From positions 1 to 61,859 of the forward strand of contig JAPPHD010000069.1 in the NCBI GenBank assembly GCA_028821125.1: a DNA stretch of 61,859 nucleotides, written 5' to 3'. The translations under genes and the position numbers were made by a program. Each line of letters begins with the position of its first letter. The first letter of the stretch is position 1. The stretch comes from Gammaproteobacteria bacterium. Lineage in GTDB: Bacteria > Pseudomonadota > Gammaproteobacteria > Pseudomonadales > Azotimanducaceae. Under the pieces are notes generated by a model. That model did no database searches, was not told the origin of the DNA, and worked only from the letters and a program-made list of their open reading frames with translations. This document shows positions 16,999 to 24,755 of this stretch, piece by piece.

Positions 16999-19002
16999 TT
17001 ATTCCAGGTTCAGTTCCGCCGCCGTTCCTGCATCGCCAAAGAGGTTTTTCACCACAACCCGAAACCGCCCGCCCGGCTGAGTTCCGGCCAGTGAAAAGTT
17101 CCTGTCCAGAATGCCTGCTGCCGACACCCGACGATACGTATCCTCGCCAGGTTTGGAATAGTAGACCTCGTAAAGGACCAGAGGGCCGGGCCGGTCGCCT
17201 TGCCAACTCAGGTAGGTGACAGGAACGCCCTCCAGACCCGAATAGGTAAACTCCGCCAGCCCTGCAACGGCACCCGGCTGCATCCGGGCGTCATCCGCAG
17301 TCAGCACAATCGCCTCGACCGAAGGCGCTTCCATTCTCAAGTGAACCTGAATCCCGTTGTTCCGGATTGCAACTGGCTCCGAGTGAACGATGACCGGATC
17401 CTGGGCCGATTGCAGGGCGTTGAACTGTGCGGCCGTGATATCTTCCGGACTCCCCATCTCGCGCCAGCTTGCCACCGGGTTACCGTGCCTGTCGTCGATG
17501 CGGAACCGCGTCAGCAGGCCTTCCGAAAAACCCGGCCCCCGCACATCGATCGAAAGGTCGGCAACCGATTGCTCGACGATCCTGAGCTGGGACGGCGCCG
17601 GCTCGGCGCCGTCCCCATCCCTGCCGACCGCCAGGTTCATCGCGGGCGCGTTGTAGCAGATGAGCACGATCACCCGGTCCTGCCGGCGCGTCGCAATACA
17701 GCCCAGGTGCGGCGCCTCCGACCGGTAGGTGTCCACCTGTTGCACGAGCGGTGGAAAGCCGCGTACCACGAAACGCTTGTCGCCCAACAGCGCCGCCAGG
17801 CTCATCGCCGTGAAGGCGGGCTTCTTGACGAGGTAGAACCGCTCGGTGACCGGGCGGTCGTCATGCACCCTGTCCCAGGGTTTCCACCCGCCGGGGTCGG
17901 AGCTTCCCCACTGCTCGATGTAATTGTCTCCGGGCAGAAAGCGAGCCACGAGCGTGCGCTTGTCCCATGCCCCCATGAACGCATTGTCGCCGGCCGCGAT
18001 GCTGAGATCCGCCCCGAGCCTGTCGATGACGATCCGGTTGTGGAGGTCGATCGACTGCATCACGAAGGCGGCGTGCCAGGGCCCGGGCCGCCACCAGCGG
18101 GGGATGCCCCAACCGCCGATGGGATCGGCCTCGTTGTTCATCAGGGGCACATCCTTCAGGCGCGGATGGTAGCGCCGGATATAGTCGACGACATGCTCCT
18201 CGTAACGCACCATTTCGAGGGGCCGCGACTTGACGTGAAACGATATGAAATCGAGCCTCACGCCGCGTTCACCGGTCAGGAAATTGGTGCCGGTATCGCA
18301 GTGCTCCAGCAGGGCCTTCAGGGTCGGTGACAGGAATCGGCCGACTCCGGGCCCACCGAACTTCAGCCGCGGGTTGGCGGCGCTGAGCCCTTCGGAACTC
18401 GCATCGTAGTAGTTGAGAAAACCGCTGTGGGTCTGTGGCCAGAAGGGGTGAATGTCGGGCTCGTTGCTCGTCTCGAAATACCACTGCTCGACCGTTTCCC
18501 TGCCATAGCGGTCCATCAGGTGATTGGCCAGCGATTCGATGAAGTCCCGCCAGGCCCAGACCTGCCGCGACTCCCGAAAGTCGTCGAACCGGCCGGAGGG
18601 GTTTCCCATCAGTTCGAAGATCATAAGGATGCCCGCTTCGTGCACCGGGTCCAATGCCCGGTCCAGCAGGCTCCAGTCCGGGACCGGATCGCCCTTGTCC
18701 GTATACTCGAGCTTCACCAGGTCAAGCAGATAGTGGGGCCGCAGGTAGCGGATGGCGGGGCCATGCGAGTCCCCGATCATCTTCAGTGTCATTTGCATGT
18801 CGCGCGTCAACAGCATGTCTGCGGGCGACATGCCGGTGCTTTGCCAGAAGCGCGGCTGTGGGCGTGGTTCTTCGGCAAGATCCACGCTCAGGTCGAACCG
18901 GTCCACGGCATGGGAGACAGCCGGGAACAGCAGGCCGACCGCGACCAGCCATGGCGTCAGGCGTCTGTCGCGTATCGCCGCGGTGAACTCATTCGATTTC
19001 AT
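16999..19002 (-). CDS. GH39 glycoside hydrolase, alpha-L-iduronidase-like
   Basis: The 667-residue precursor has a signal peptide ending at AVSHA (residue 32). A TIM barrel follows, with acid/base Glu181 in WYFETSNEPD and nucleophile Glu291 in LMNNEADPIGGW. Human alpha-L-iduronidase has the same two Glu residues near 182 and 299 and a closely matching YNDEADPLVGW motif, and is of similar length (653). A beta-rich and fibronectin-like tail follows (VPVTYLSWQGD). The enzyme probably removes alpha-L-iduronate or a related uronic/xylosyl residue in the periplasm. The ATG at 19002 overlaps the upstream gene by 14 bp, so it is translated in an operon with the two PHP hydrolases. Confidence 0.85.
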   Translation of the reverse strand: MKSNEFTAAIRDRRLTPWLVAVGLLFPAVSHAVDRFDLSVDLAEEPRPQPRFWQSTGMSPADMLLTRDMQMTLKMIGDSHGPAIRYLRPHYLLDLVKLEYTDKGDPVPDWSLLDRALDPVHEAGILMIFELMGNPSGRFDDFRESRQVWAWRDFIESLANHLMDRYGRETVEQWYFETSNEPDIHPFWPQTHSGFLNYYDASSEGLSAANPRLKFGGPGVGRFLSPTLKALLEHCDTGTNFLTGERGVRLDFISFHVKSRPLEMVRYEEHVVDYIRRYHPRLKDVPLMNNEADPIGGWGIPRWWRPGPWHAAFVMQSIDLHNRIVIDRLGADLSIAAGDNAFMGAWDKRTLVARFLPGDNYIEQWGSSDPGGWKPWDRVHDDRPVTERFYLVKKPAFTAMSLAALLGDKRFVVRGFPPLVQQVDTYRSEAPHLGCIATRRQDRVIVLICYNAPAMNLAVGRDGDGAEPAPSQLRIVEQSVADLSIDVRGPGFSEGLLTRFRIDDRHGNPVASWREMGSPEDITAAQFNALQSAQDPVIVHSEPVAIRNNGIQVHLRMEAPSVEAIVLTADDARMQPGAVAGLAEFTYSGLEGVPVTYLSWQGDRPGPLVLYEVYYSKPGEDTYRRVSAAGILDRNFSLAGTQPGGRFRVVVKNLFGDAGTAAELNLE

Positions 19003-21151
19003 GCGTGACGTTCTCCAGGTTTTCAATTCGAACCAATCGACCAATTGCACACATCGCGCCATCCCCCCCATCCCAATCTGCCGGAATCGCTTCATCCATG
19101 GCAATGCTCCTGGCCAGGCGCGCTTCGAGCCGGTACAAGGCCCCGCGGAATACCGCCTCGACCTGGCTTCTTTCGCGTTCGGTATGGTAATTGGCCTCGC
19201 CTTGCGCCCAGGACAGCGCCCGCCGGGCGCTTCGAATCATGTCGCGCACGGCCCGCGGGCGCGCGAGTTTCCTGTCGGCGACCTCGATGTATACGGGACT
19301 GGTGTGTGCCATCACCGGGATCCCCTCCGGAGTCAGGTCTGTCCACACCTGGTAGGGCAACAGGGTCCGGCCCCAGGCTCTCGCGGCGATCCAGTCGGGT
19401 TTTTCGATCGGTATTTCCGCCTGCAATCGATGTGGCCCGTCGCCGCCTGGAATGTCAAGGCTCGCACGTATCTTTCCGCCCACGACGATTTCCAGCCTTT
19501 CCAGGGGCACACGGGAACGCGCGGTTGCCACCGCGGTGACGGGTTCGGGCGAGTCCATGGAAATGACATCGCCAATCCCGGCGCCATCCACATCGAGCGA
19601 GAGCACCGGGCCGGTGGTGACCTGGGTCCTTCCGGAGCGGATCGCCTCGAGCCAGGCGCCATAGCCTGGCTCTCCTTCCAGCCGGGCATAGCTCCTTACG
19701 GACCCGACCACCTGCGTGTTGAGCATTTTGTCAGTGCCCGCCAGAGCGGGAACCCGGAAACCGGCATTGAGCAACCGGTACCAGAGCTCGGCGGCGCCGG
19801 GCCTGTCGCCGGCCCGGGCAAACGCGTCTCCCCACGTGAGCAGATCCACCGCGGCTATGCAGCCGAGCGCCGTATCGATGGCAAGTTCCCCCACGTGCAA
19901 TGGCAGGTGCGCCCAACTCACCAAAGCCCCCTGATCCAGTGCCCGGCGCGCGACCAGGGACATGGGCGGAAAGTCGAATCCTCCCGGAACGCCCTCGCCA
20001 GGCCCTCCCCAGGCGAACGGGGGTATGGGTTGCTTCAGCCCAAGCAATATCGTGTGCCCCAGGAAACCGTGTCGGGACTCCTGGTTGACATATACCCAAT
20101 GCCCGGATTCCGAAAGCCTGCTGGGGGCGCCGGTGAAGTGTTCGAAGCCGGTGAGCCGATGCCCCCACTTCGTGGCCAGCACGTTGACGATGTTGAGGTC
20201 TTCCCCCTGCGCTTCCAGCAGAGCCGTATGAGGGTCCAGAAAGTGCACATGGGTGTCCGCCGAAAGCCAGCCCTCCGCGCGCATGTGAATCCAGCGCTCC
20301 AGCCTGGCTTCAATCGATCCCTCCTGGCCGGCGACAACCTCGAAATCAACGCGCGTCGGCGCCCATTCCATGCCGCGCTCGGCATACAGGCTGTAACGCC
20401 CCGGGGGCAGCAGGGCGCGAAATCGTCCCGGCACATAGGCATGGGTTCGTCCGCCGACCACGACATCGCCACCGACAGCCTCGCCCCAGCCAAGCGGAAC
20501 CTGCTCGCGATGACCGAGTGGGGGCCAATAGCGTCCATCGCTGTCCTCGATCGAGACCCTGAGCGCGGGAACGCCCTCTCCGCTACCACTCGTTACACGG
20601 AAAGCCACCTCCTGCAGTTGCAGGTACTCTCGCGCATTCTCGCGCCGCAACCGGGCGGCCAGTTCCGGCTCGTAGCTGATTCGGGCGATCAGCCAAGCGC
20701 CCCCTGCGCTGACCAAATGCAGGATTGCCGGAAGTTGAGCGACCTCGCCACTGCCCACCCCGATTACGATGGGCCCGAGCCGCACACCGTTTCCGTCGGC
20801 CACGGTGCGCACACGCTCGAGATGCACCGTCAGATCGGTTTCGGCGCGGGCGACGACTTCATTGAGGAACTGGCCTGCGTTCAGCATTCTGGGGCCCGCC
20901 ATCCCTCCACCCGGAGCGGTGAAATCGGAATGCAGGTGGGGCTTGAGGATGTCGGGGTCCCGATTGAGGAGCGCAAGCGCAAAATCCGCTGCAATCCCTT
21001 CCAGATCGTCGAGGCGATCGGTCCCGGAATGTGCCAGTACCGGGCGCATTCCTGCGCTTGACAGGGCCAGGGCCAGCGCGAAACCGCAGGCGAATAGACC
21101 CGGCAACGGCCCTCGGTGCCGGAACGCGCCGAAACCGGTAAGGCGCCTCAC
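18989..21151 (-). CDS. CehA/McbA-type metallohydrolase with N-terminal NTF2-like region
   Basis: The 720-residue precursor has a signal peptide (ALALALSSAGMRPVLAHS). An approximately 130-residue NTF2/SnoaL-like region follows (DFALALLNRDPDILKPHLH). The second half is the PHP-type metal-dependent hydrolase domain of CehA/McbA proteins, with metal site WLSADTHVHF, further His in SWAHLPLHVGE, and ALAGTDKMLN. CehA/McbA enzymes of soil bacteria cleave carbamates and phosphoesters; the natural substrate here is unknown. It overlaps the upstream paralogue by 4 bp (ATGA) and the GH39 gene by 14 bp. Confidence 0.8.
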   Translation of the reverse strand: MRRLTGFGAFRHRGPLPGLFACGFALALALSSAGMRPVLAHSGTDRLDDLEGIAADFALALLNRDPDILKPHLHSDFTAPGGGMAGPRMLNAGQFLNEVVARAETDLTVHLERVRTVADGNGVRLGPIVIGVGSGEVAQLPAILHLVSAGGAWLIARISYEPELAARLRRENAREYLQLQEVAFRVTSGSGEGVPALRVSIEDSDGRYWPPLGHREQVPLGWGEAVGGDVVVGGRTHAYVPGRFRALLPPGRYSLYAERGMEWAPTRVDFEVVAGQEGSIEARLERWIHMRAEGWLSADTHVHFLDPHTALLEAQGEDLNIVNVLATKWGHRLTGFEHFTGAPSRLSESGHWVYVNQESRHGFLGHTILLGLKQPIPPFAWGGPGEGVPGGFDFPPMSLVARRALDQGALVSWAHLPLHVGELAIDTALGCIAAVDLLTWGDAFARAGDRPGAAELWYRLLNAGFRVPALAGTDKMLNTQVVGSVRSYARLEGEPGYGAWLEAIRSGRTQVTTGPVLSLDVDGAGIGDVISMDSPEPVTAVATARSRVPLERLEIVVGGKIRASLDIPGGDGPHRLQAEIPIEKPDWIAARAWGRTLLPYQVWTDLTPEGIPVMAHTSPVYIEVADRKLARPRAVRDMIRSARRALSWAQGEANYHTERERSQVEAVFRGALYRLEARLARSIAMDEAIPADWDGGDGAMCAIGRLVRIENLENVTHEIE

Positions 21152-23022
21152 CGCCCCTCTTCCACATGGTCGCGGACCTGGCGCCGCAACCTGTCCATGC
21201 CCTGCCGATACACATCGAGCACGGCCTGCCTTGCGGCCTCATCGGCGAATACACCCTTGGCCGAAAGGACGTTCATGCTCTCACTCATCTCCTGAACGAG
21301 TCCGCGGGCCGTGTTGACGTCAAAGCGGCGCTCGCCGTCGACTTCAATATAGATGGGGCTCGTGTGAGCCCGGAGCACCTCTCCCAGCCTGTTGGTGTTG
21401 TTGTGCCAGGGAATGCGAACGGCCATCCAGCCGGGCCCGGTGATCTCCAGGGGAAAATCGATCCCGGCATGGAACGCCGGTCCCTGTTTTCGCGTTGCCG
21501 AAGCGTGGATGACCCTGCCGTTGTAGACGATTTCCAGCCTCTTGAAGTCTGCCCTGCCGACAGCCCGCGCGACCACGCGCACCGCATCGCCAATCCGCCC
21601 TTCGATGGTGTCGCCGATGGCATGGTTGTCCGCATTCATGTCCGCATTCGTGTCCGCATTCAGGTAGAGAAGCGGACCGTTGGTGATGAAGCTGCGCCCG
21701 GCTCTCAGTTCCCGCAGCCAGGATTCGATGGTCAGCTCGCCACCCACCTGCACGTAGACGCGCATCAGATCGGTCATGAACCAGTCGGTACCCGTGGAAA
21801 AGGGTATCTTCAACCCGAGATCGAGGTAGCGGTAGAAACTGGCGTCGTAGTGGGTGTCATCGCCGCCGTCGAAAACATTCTGCGCGTGCACCCGTTGCGC
21901 GACCCAGTTGGGAATGTCTTCCAGACCGAAGTCGTTGTGCGCCCAGATCACGGTAGCGCCCGATTCGTGCGCCCGCTCGATGGCGGCGGCAACGGGCACG
22001 CCGTCGTGGCTTCCCGCCCCTCGCAGGCTGACACCCGTACTCACCGGTTGGATCAGTTCATCGAGGTCCAACAGCAGCACATGGCCGTACCCCTCCCCGT
22101 AGGCGCCGAAATTGTGGCGGGTTTCCTGACCCCAGCCGAATCGCAATGCCGCGGGTCCCCCGTTGAGTTCGATGAGGTCGCCCGGCCGGTATCGATTGGA
22201 AATGTAGTGTTGGTCATCTCCGGCACGTTCGAGGTAGGACACGAACACTACGCGGACTTCATCGGCCAGGGGGACCGTGCGCAGGTATCGGTTGGCATAG
22301 GCCCGATCGGTCTGCTGCAGGTGCAGATGGGTGTTGCCGCTTACCCAGTTTTCCTTCGCGATGTCGTGAATTCTCGACAGCTCCAGGCGAACCCGATGCT
22401 GTCCGCCCGGACTCAGGCCGAGTTCGGTTTCCGCGACGCTCCACTCGATGCCCCGGAAGGCCTCGATGCGCACCTGCCCGGCGGGCAGTTCCAGTTCATC
22501 CGTTGCGTCCAGCGTGTACCATTCGGGTGTCCGATAGAGGCCCGTGGCGGTCCTCGGGTCGTTGGGCCTGAACACCTCGCCGCTGTCCTTGAGGAAGACG
22601 CGAACGTTGGCGGGAGCGAGTTGTCCGGTGGCCGCGTCACGAACCTCGACCCTCAGGGTTGCCGTCCGCGGCGTGCGCGCGGCATCTCCAGGGTCCGTGC
22701 CGGGCCGGGCTGGCTGCATCTTTTCGAAGGCGGCTGCGCGCGAAAACTCGTGAGCTTGGGCCGGCACGGCAAGGCTTGCGAAACAGGCAGCGTAAACCAA
22801 CCCACGGGAAAGCCGCCATGCGCGCGGCCGGCATCCACGCTTTTCACTCCTGCGGTCGGTACTCAAGCTCTTCCCTGAAACCGTCCGGCCGGTCGTCCGA
22901 CCCCGGGTCCGCCCGGCCTGTTGATCGAATCGCCTGACTTCCCCAGCCACAAAGCCGATTGCCCCGGGTTTTCGACAAACCCGGTTCGCAGTTCCCTTGT
23001 TCGTTTCATGCTCCCCTTCCAA
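21148..23022 (-). CDS. CehA/McbA-type metallohydrolase
   Basis: Up to 624 residues; related to its downstream neighbour, with metal site ENWVSGNTHLHL, ATVIWAHNDFG and STGTDWFM. An N-terminal beta-sandwich (VEVRDAATGQLAPANVRV) precedes the PHP domain. The hydrophobic segment GLVYAACFASLAVPAQA near residues 74-90 looks like a signal peptide, so the TTG at 22866 (residue 53) may be the true start; the frame is open from a TTG at 23022. A 12-bp triplicate at 21628-21663 encodes NAD-T/M/N repeats inside the protein. Two such paralogues in one operon suggest a multi-step degradation of a carbamate- or phosphate-like compound. Confidence 0.78.
   Translation of the reverse strand: MEGEHETNKGTANRVCRKPGAIGFVAGEVRRFDQQAGRTRGRTTGRTVSGKSLSTDRRSEKRGCRPRAWRLSRGLVYAACFASLAVPAQAHEFSRAAAFEKMQPARPGTDPGDAARTPRTATLRVEVRDAATGQLAPANVRVFLKDSGEVFRPNDPRTATGLYRTPEWYTLDATDELELPAGQVRIEAFRGIEWSVAETELGLSPGGQHRVRLELSRIHDIAKENWVSGNTHLHLQQTDRAYANRYLRTVPLADEVRVVFVSYLERAGDDQHYISNRYRPGDLIELNGGPAALRFGWGQETRHNFGAYGEGYGHVLLLDLDELIQPVSTGVSLRGAGSHDGVPVAAAIERAHESGATVIWAHNDFGLEDIPNWVAQRVHAQNVFDGGDDTHYDASFYRYLDLGLKIPFSTGTDWFMTDLMRVYVQVGGELTIESWLRELRAGRSFITNGPLLYLNADTNADMNADNHAIGDTIEGRIGDAVRVVARAVGRADFKRLEIVYNGRVIHASATRKQGPAFHAGIDFPLEITGPGWMAVRIPWHNNTNRLGEVLRAHTSPIYIEVDGERRFDVNTARGLVQEMSESMNVLSAKGVFADEAARQAVLDVYRQGMDRLRRQVRDHVEEGR
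21628..21663. repeat. Three tandem 12-bp units inside a coding region
   Basis: GTCCGCATTCAT, GTCCGCATTCGT and GTCCGCATTCAG follow each other without gaps. On the minus strand they encode a NAD-containing tetrapeptide repeat (NADT NADM NADN) in the metallohydrolase. The frame is kept because the unit is a multiple of three. Confidence 0.9.
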
Positions 23023-23028
23023 TCTGTA

Positions 23029-24435
23029 CTACTCCGGCTCGTCCGGGGTCGTGGCGGCGAGTTCCTTCAATTGCGAAAAGAGCGCCTGCCGCTCCAGCCA
23101 GCGTCCGTTCACCATGACGCCTTCGAGTTTCCAGAGGTTTTCGATGTCATCGAGCGGATTCGCGCCGAGCAATACGAGATCGGCCGCCATCCCGGGCAGA
23201 ACCCTGCCGCGACGGTCCTCCTCGCCCAGGTAGCGCGCCGGCCCCGTCGTGGCCGCCTGCAAGGCCTCGTACGGCGACAGCCCGGCTTCCACGAAGGCGC
23301 CGAGTTCATCGATCAGCGTGAATCCCGGCACAAGCGACGGAAACGTATCCGTACCACTCATCACCCCGGCTCCGGCATCGTGCAGTTTCCGCAGGAACTT
23401 CAGCATCTGCGGCCGGGCCTGCCTCAACATGTCCCGGGATTCCGAAGAGAACAGTTCTTCCAGGCCCGACTCGCGAAACCGGGCGATGTAATCGGCGGGC
23501 AGGTAGGCGGCCATCGGGTGGTCCGCATAGGCTTCGAGCCGGTCGGCATCGATCAGCATTGAATTGACGACGAAGGTCGGGCAATTCCAGGTGCCCGCCG
23601 ACACCGTCGCCCGGACCAGTTCGTCCATTCGCGCCTCCGACATCTTGAGCCAGGAGGCGAAGCGTTCGGCGCTGCGCCCGCCGTCTTTCTCGAGAGCCTC
23701 CAGCGACAGGCCGTCGATGTCGTAACCGCGAAAGTGCTCGATCGAGGCCTGGCCGTCGGCAAGAACCTCCTCCACGCCCACTTCGAACGGCACGTGCCCG
23801 AAATACGGAATGCCAAGGTCTCCGGCCTCGTCCACCACTGCCTTGTAGGATTCCCGGGAAAGGGTGTGATAGATCTTGATCGACCCGTAGCCGTCCGCCG
23901 CAAACTGGCGCACGGCGGCCCGGGCTTCCTCCGCCGTCAGCACCTTGGTCGCAAAACCCCAGACGGCGTTCTCCCCTTCAAGCAGCGGACTGGCGTTTTC
24001 CATGCGCGGGCCAGCCAGGTCCCCGTTCCCGATCGCCCGCGCGAGGGCGAGCGTCGCCGGCGAACCGACGGCATTGCGAAGCGTGGTGACACCGGTCGCC
24101 AGGTAAAGCAACAGGTCGGCACGTTCTCCCGCCTGGTCCGGCTGATAGTCGAATCCCACATGCGCATGCATGTCCGCAAGCCCGGGCAGAAGGAACATTC
24201 CCGATCCGTCGATGCGTACGGTCCCGGCCGGAACGGTCACCTCGTCCTCCGGGTCGACCGACAGAATACGGTCGCCCCGGACCAGGACCGTTCGATGCGG
24301 CGCCGGAACGGGGCTGTCCATGGAGAGGAGGGTGACATCGACAAACGCGTAATCCGCATGTTCCATCGGCGAATCGGGCTCCGAGGCGGCAGTGGCGGTG
24401 AGCAGGGTCAGTGCAACGAACATTGCAATGTGCAT
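23029..24435 (-). CDS. Exported amidohydrolase (COG1228/prolidase-like)
   Basis: The 468-residue precursor has a Sec signal (MFVALTLLTATAASEPDS). The amidohydrolase core shows all expected metal ligands: HAH in GLADMHAHVGF, Lys (carbamylated) in GSIKIYHTL, His in YFGHVPFEVG, His in ASIEHFRGYD and Asp in VMSGTDTFPS. Proteins of this group include Xaa-Pro, Xaa-Arg and Xaa-Lys dipeptidases and cyclic-amide hydrolases, so specificity cannot be assigned. Its stop lies just before the start region of the CehA/McbA gene at 23022, suggesting one minus-strand operon from 24435 to 16999. Confidence 0.9.
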   Translation of the reverse strand: MHIAMFVALTLLTATAASEPDSPMEHADYAFVDVTLLSMDSPVPAPHRTVLVRGDRILSVDPEDEVTVPAGTVRIDGSGMFLLPGLADMHAHVGFDYQPDQAGERADLLLYLATGVTTLRNAVGSPATLALARAIGNGDLAGPRMENASPLLEGENAVWGFATKVLTAEEARAAVRQFAADGYGSIKIYHTLSRESYKAVVDEAGDLGIPYFGHVPFEVGVEEVLADGQASIEHFRGYDIDGLSLEALEKDGGRSAERFASWLKMSEARMDELVRATVSAGTWNCPTFVVNSMLIDADRLEAYADHPMAAYLPADYIARFRESGLEELFSSESRDMLRQARPQMLKFLRKLHDAGAGVMSGTDTFPSLVPGFTLIDELGAFVEAGLSPYEALQAATTGPARYLGEEDRRGRVLPGMAADLVLLGANPLDDIENLWKLEGVMVNGRWLERQALFSQLKELAATTPDEPE

Positions 24436-24443
24436 GGCATCAT

Positions 24444-24479
24444 TCTCCGATCCGGTCTCCGATCAGGTCTCCATTCCGG
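24444..24479. repeat. Three tandem 12-bp units between divergent genes
   Basis: TCTCCGATCCGG, TCTCCGATCAGG and TCTCCATTCCGG lie directly upstream of the amidohydrolase start (24435), in the 320-bp divergent region before the TonB receptor. The rest of this region (24480-24755) shows an AT-richer stretch around 24600-24660 that probably holds the promoters, but no confident -35/-10 pair. Confidence 0.75.
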
Positions 24480-24755
24480 TCCGCTTCACCCACAGTCCCT
24501 CCGAACCATGCCACGAAACCGATGCCCAGGCACAGGCTCGATTCGCCCAAAAAAGCGTCCGCCAGACTTCGAGCCAAGCAAAAAAATGCCAGTTCGTTCG
24601 ATAATGGCTCTTTTCATAACTATTTCACCTTTTCGCAATAGATAGACCGCCACGTCTACCCTAAGATCGAATCGGGCAAAGCGCCCCGGAGGACGAATAC
24701 TCACCGGCAAGTCGGCGTCCGGAACCAGCGCCGCGACCCATTGTTGGAGGCTCTC

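Noticed and set aside
18752-21061. A 769-codon plus-strand open frame
   Set aside because: It lies opposite the GH39 and CehA/McbA genes and shows only the composition of a mirrored frame (His/Gln/Arg/Pro-rich, no motifs).
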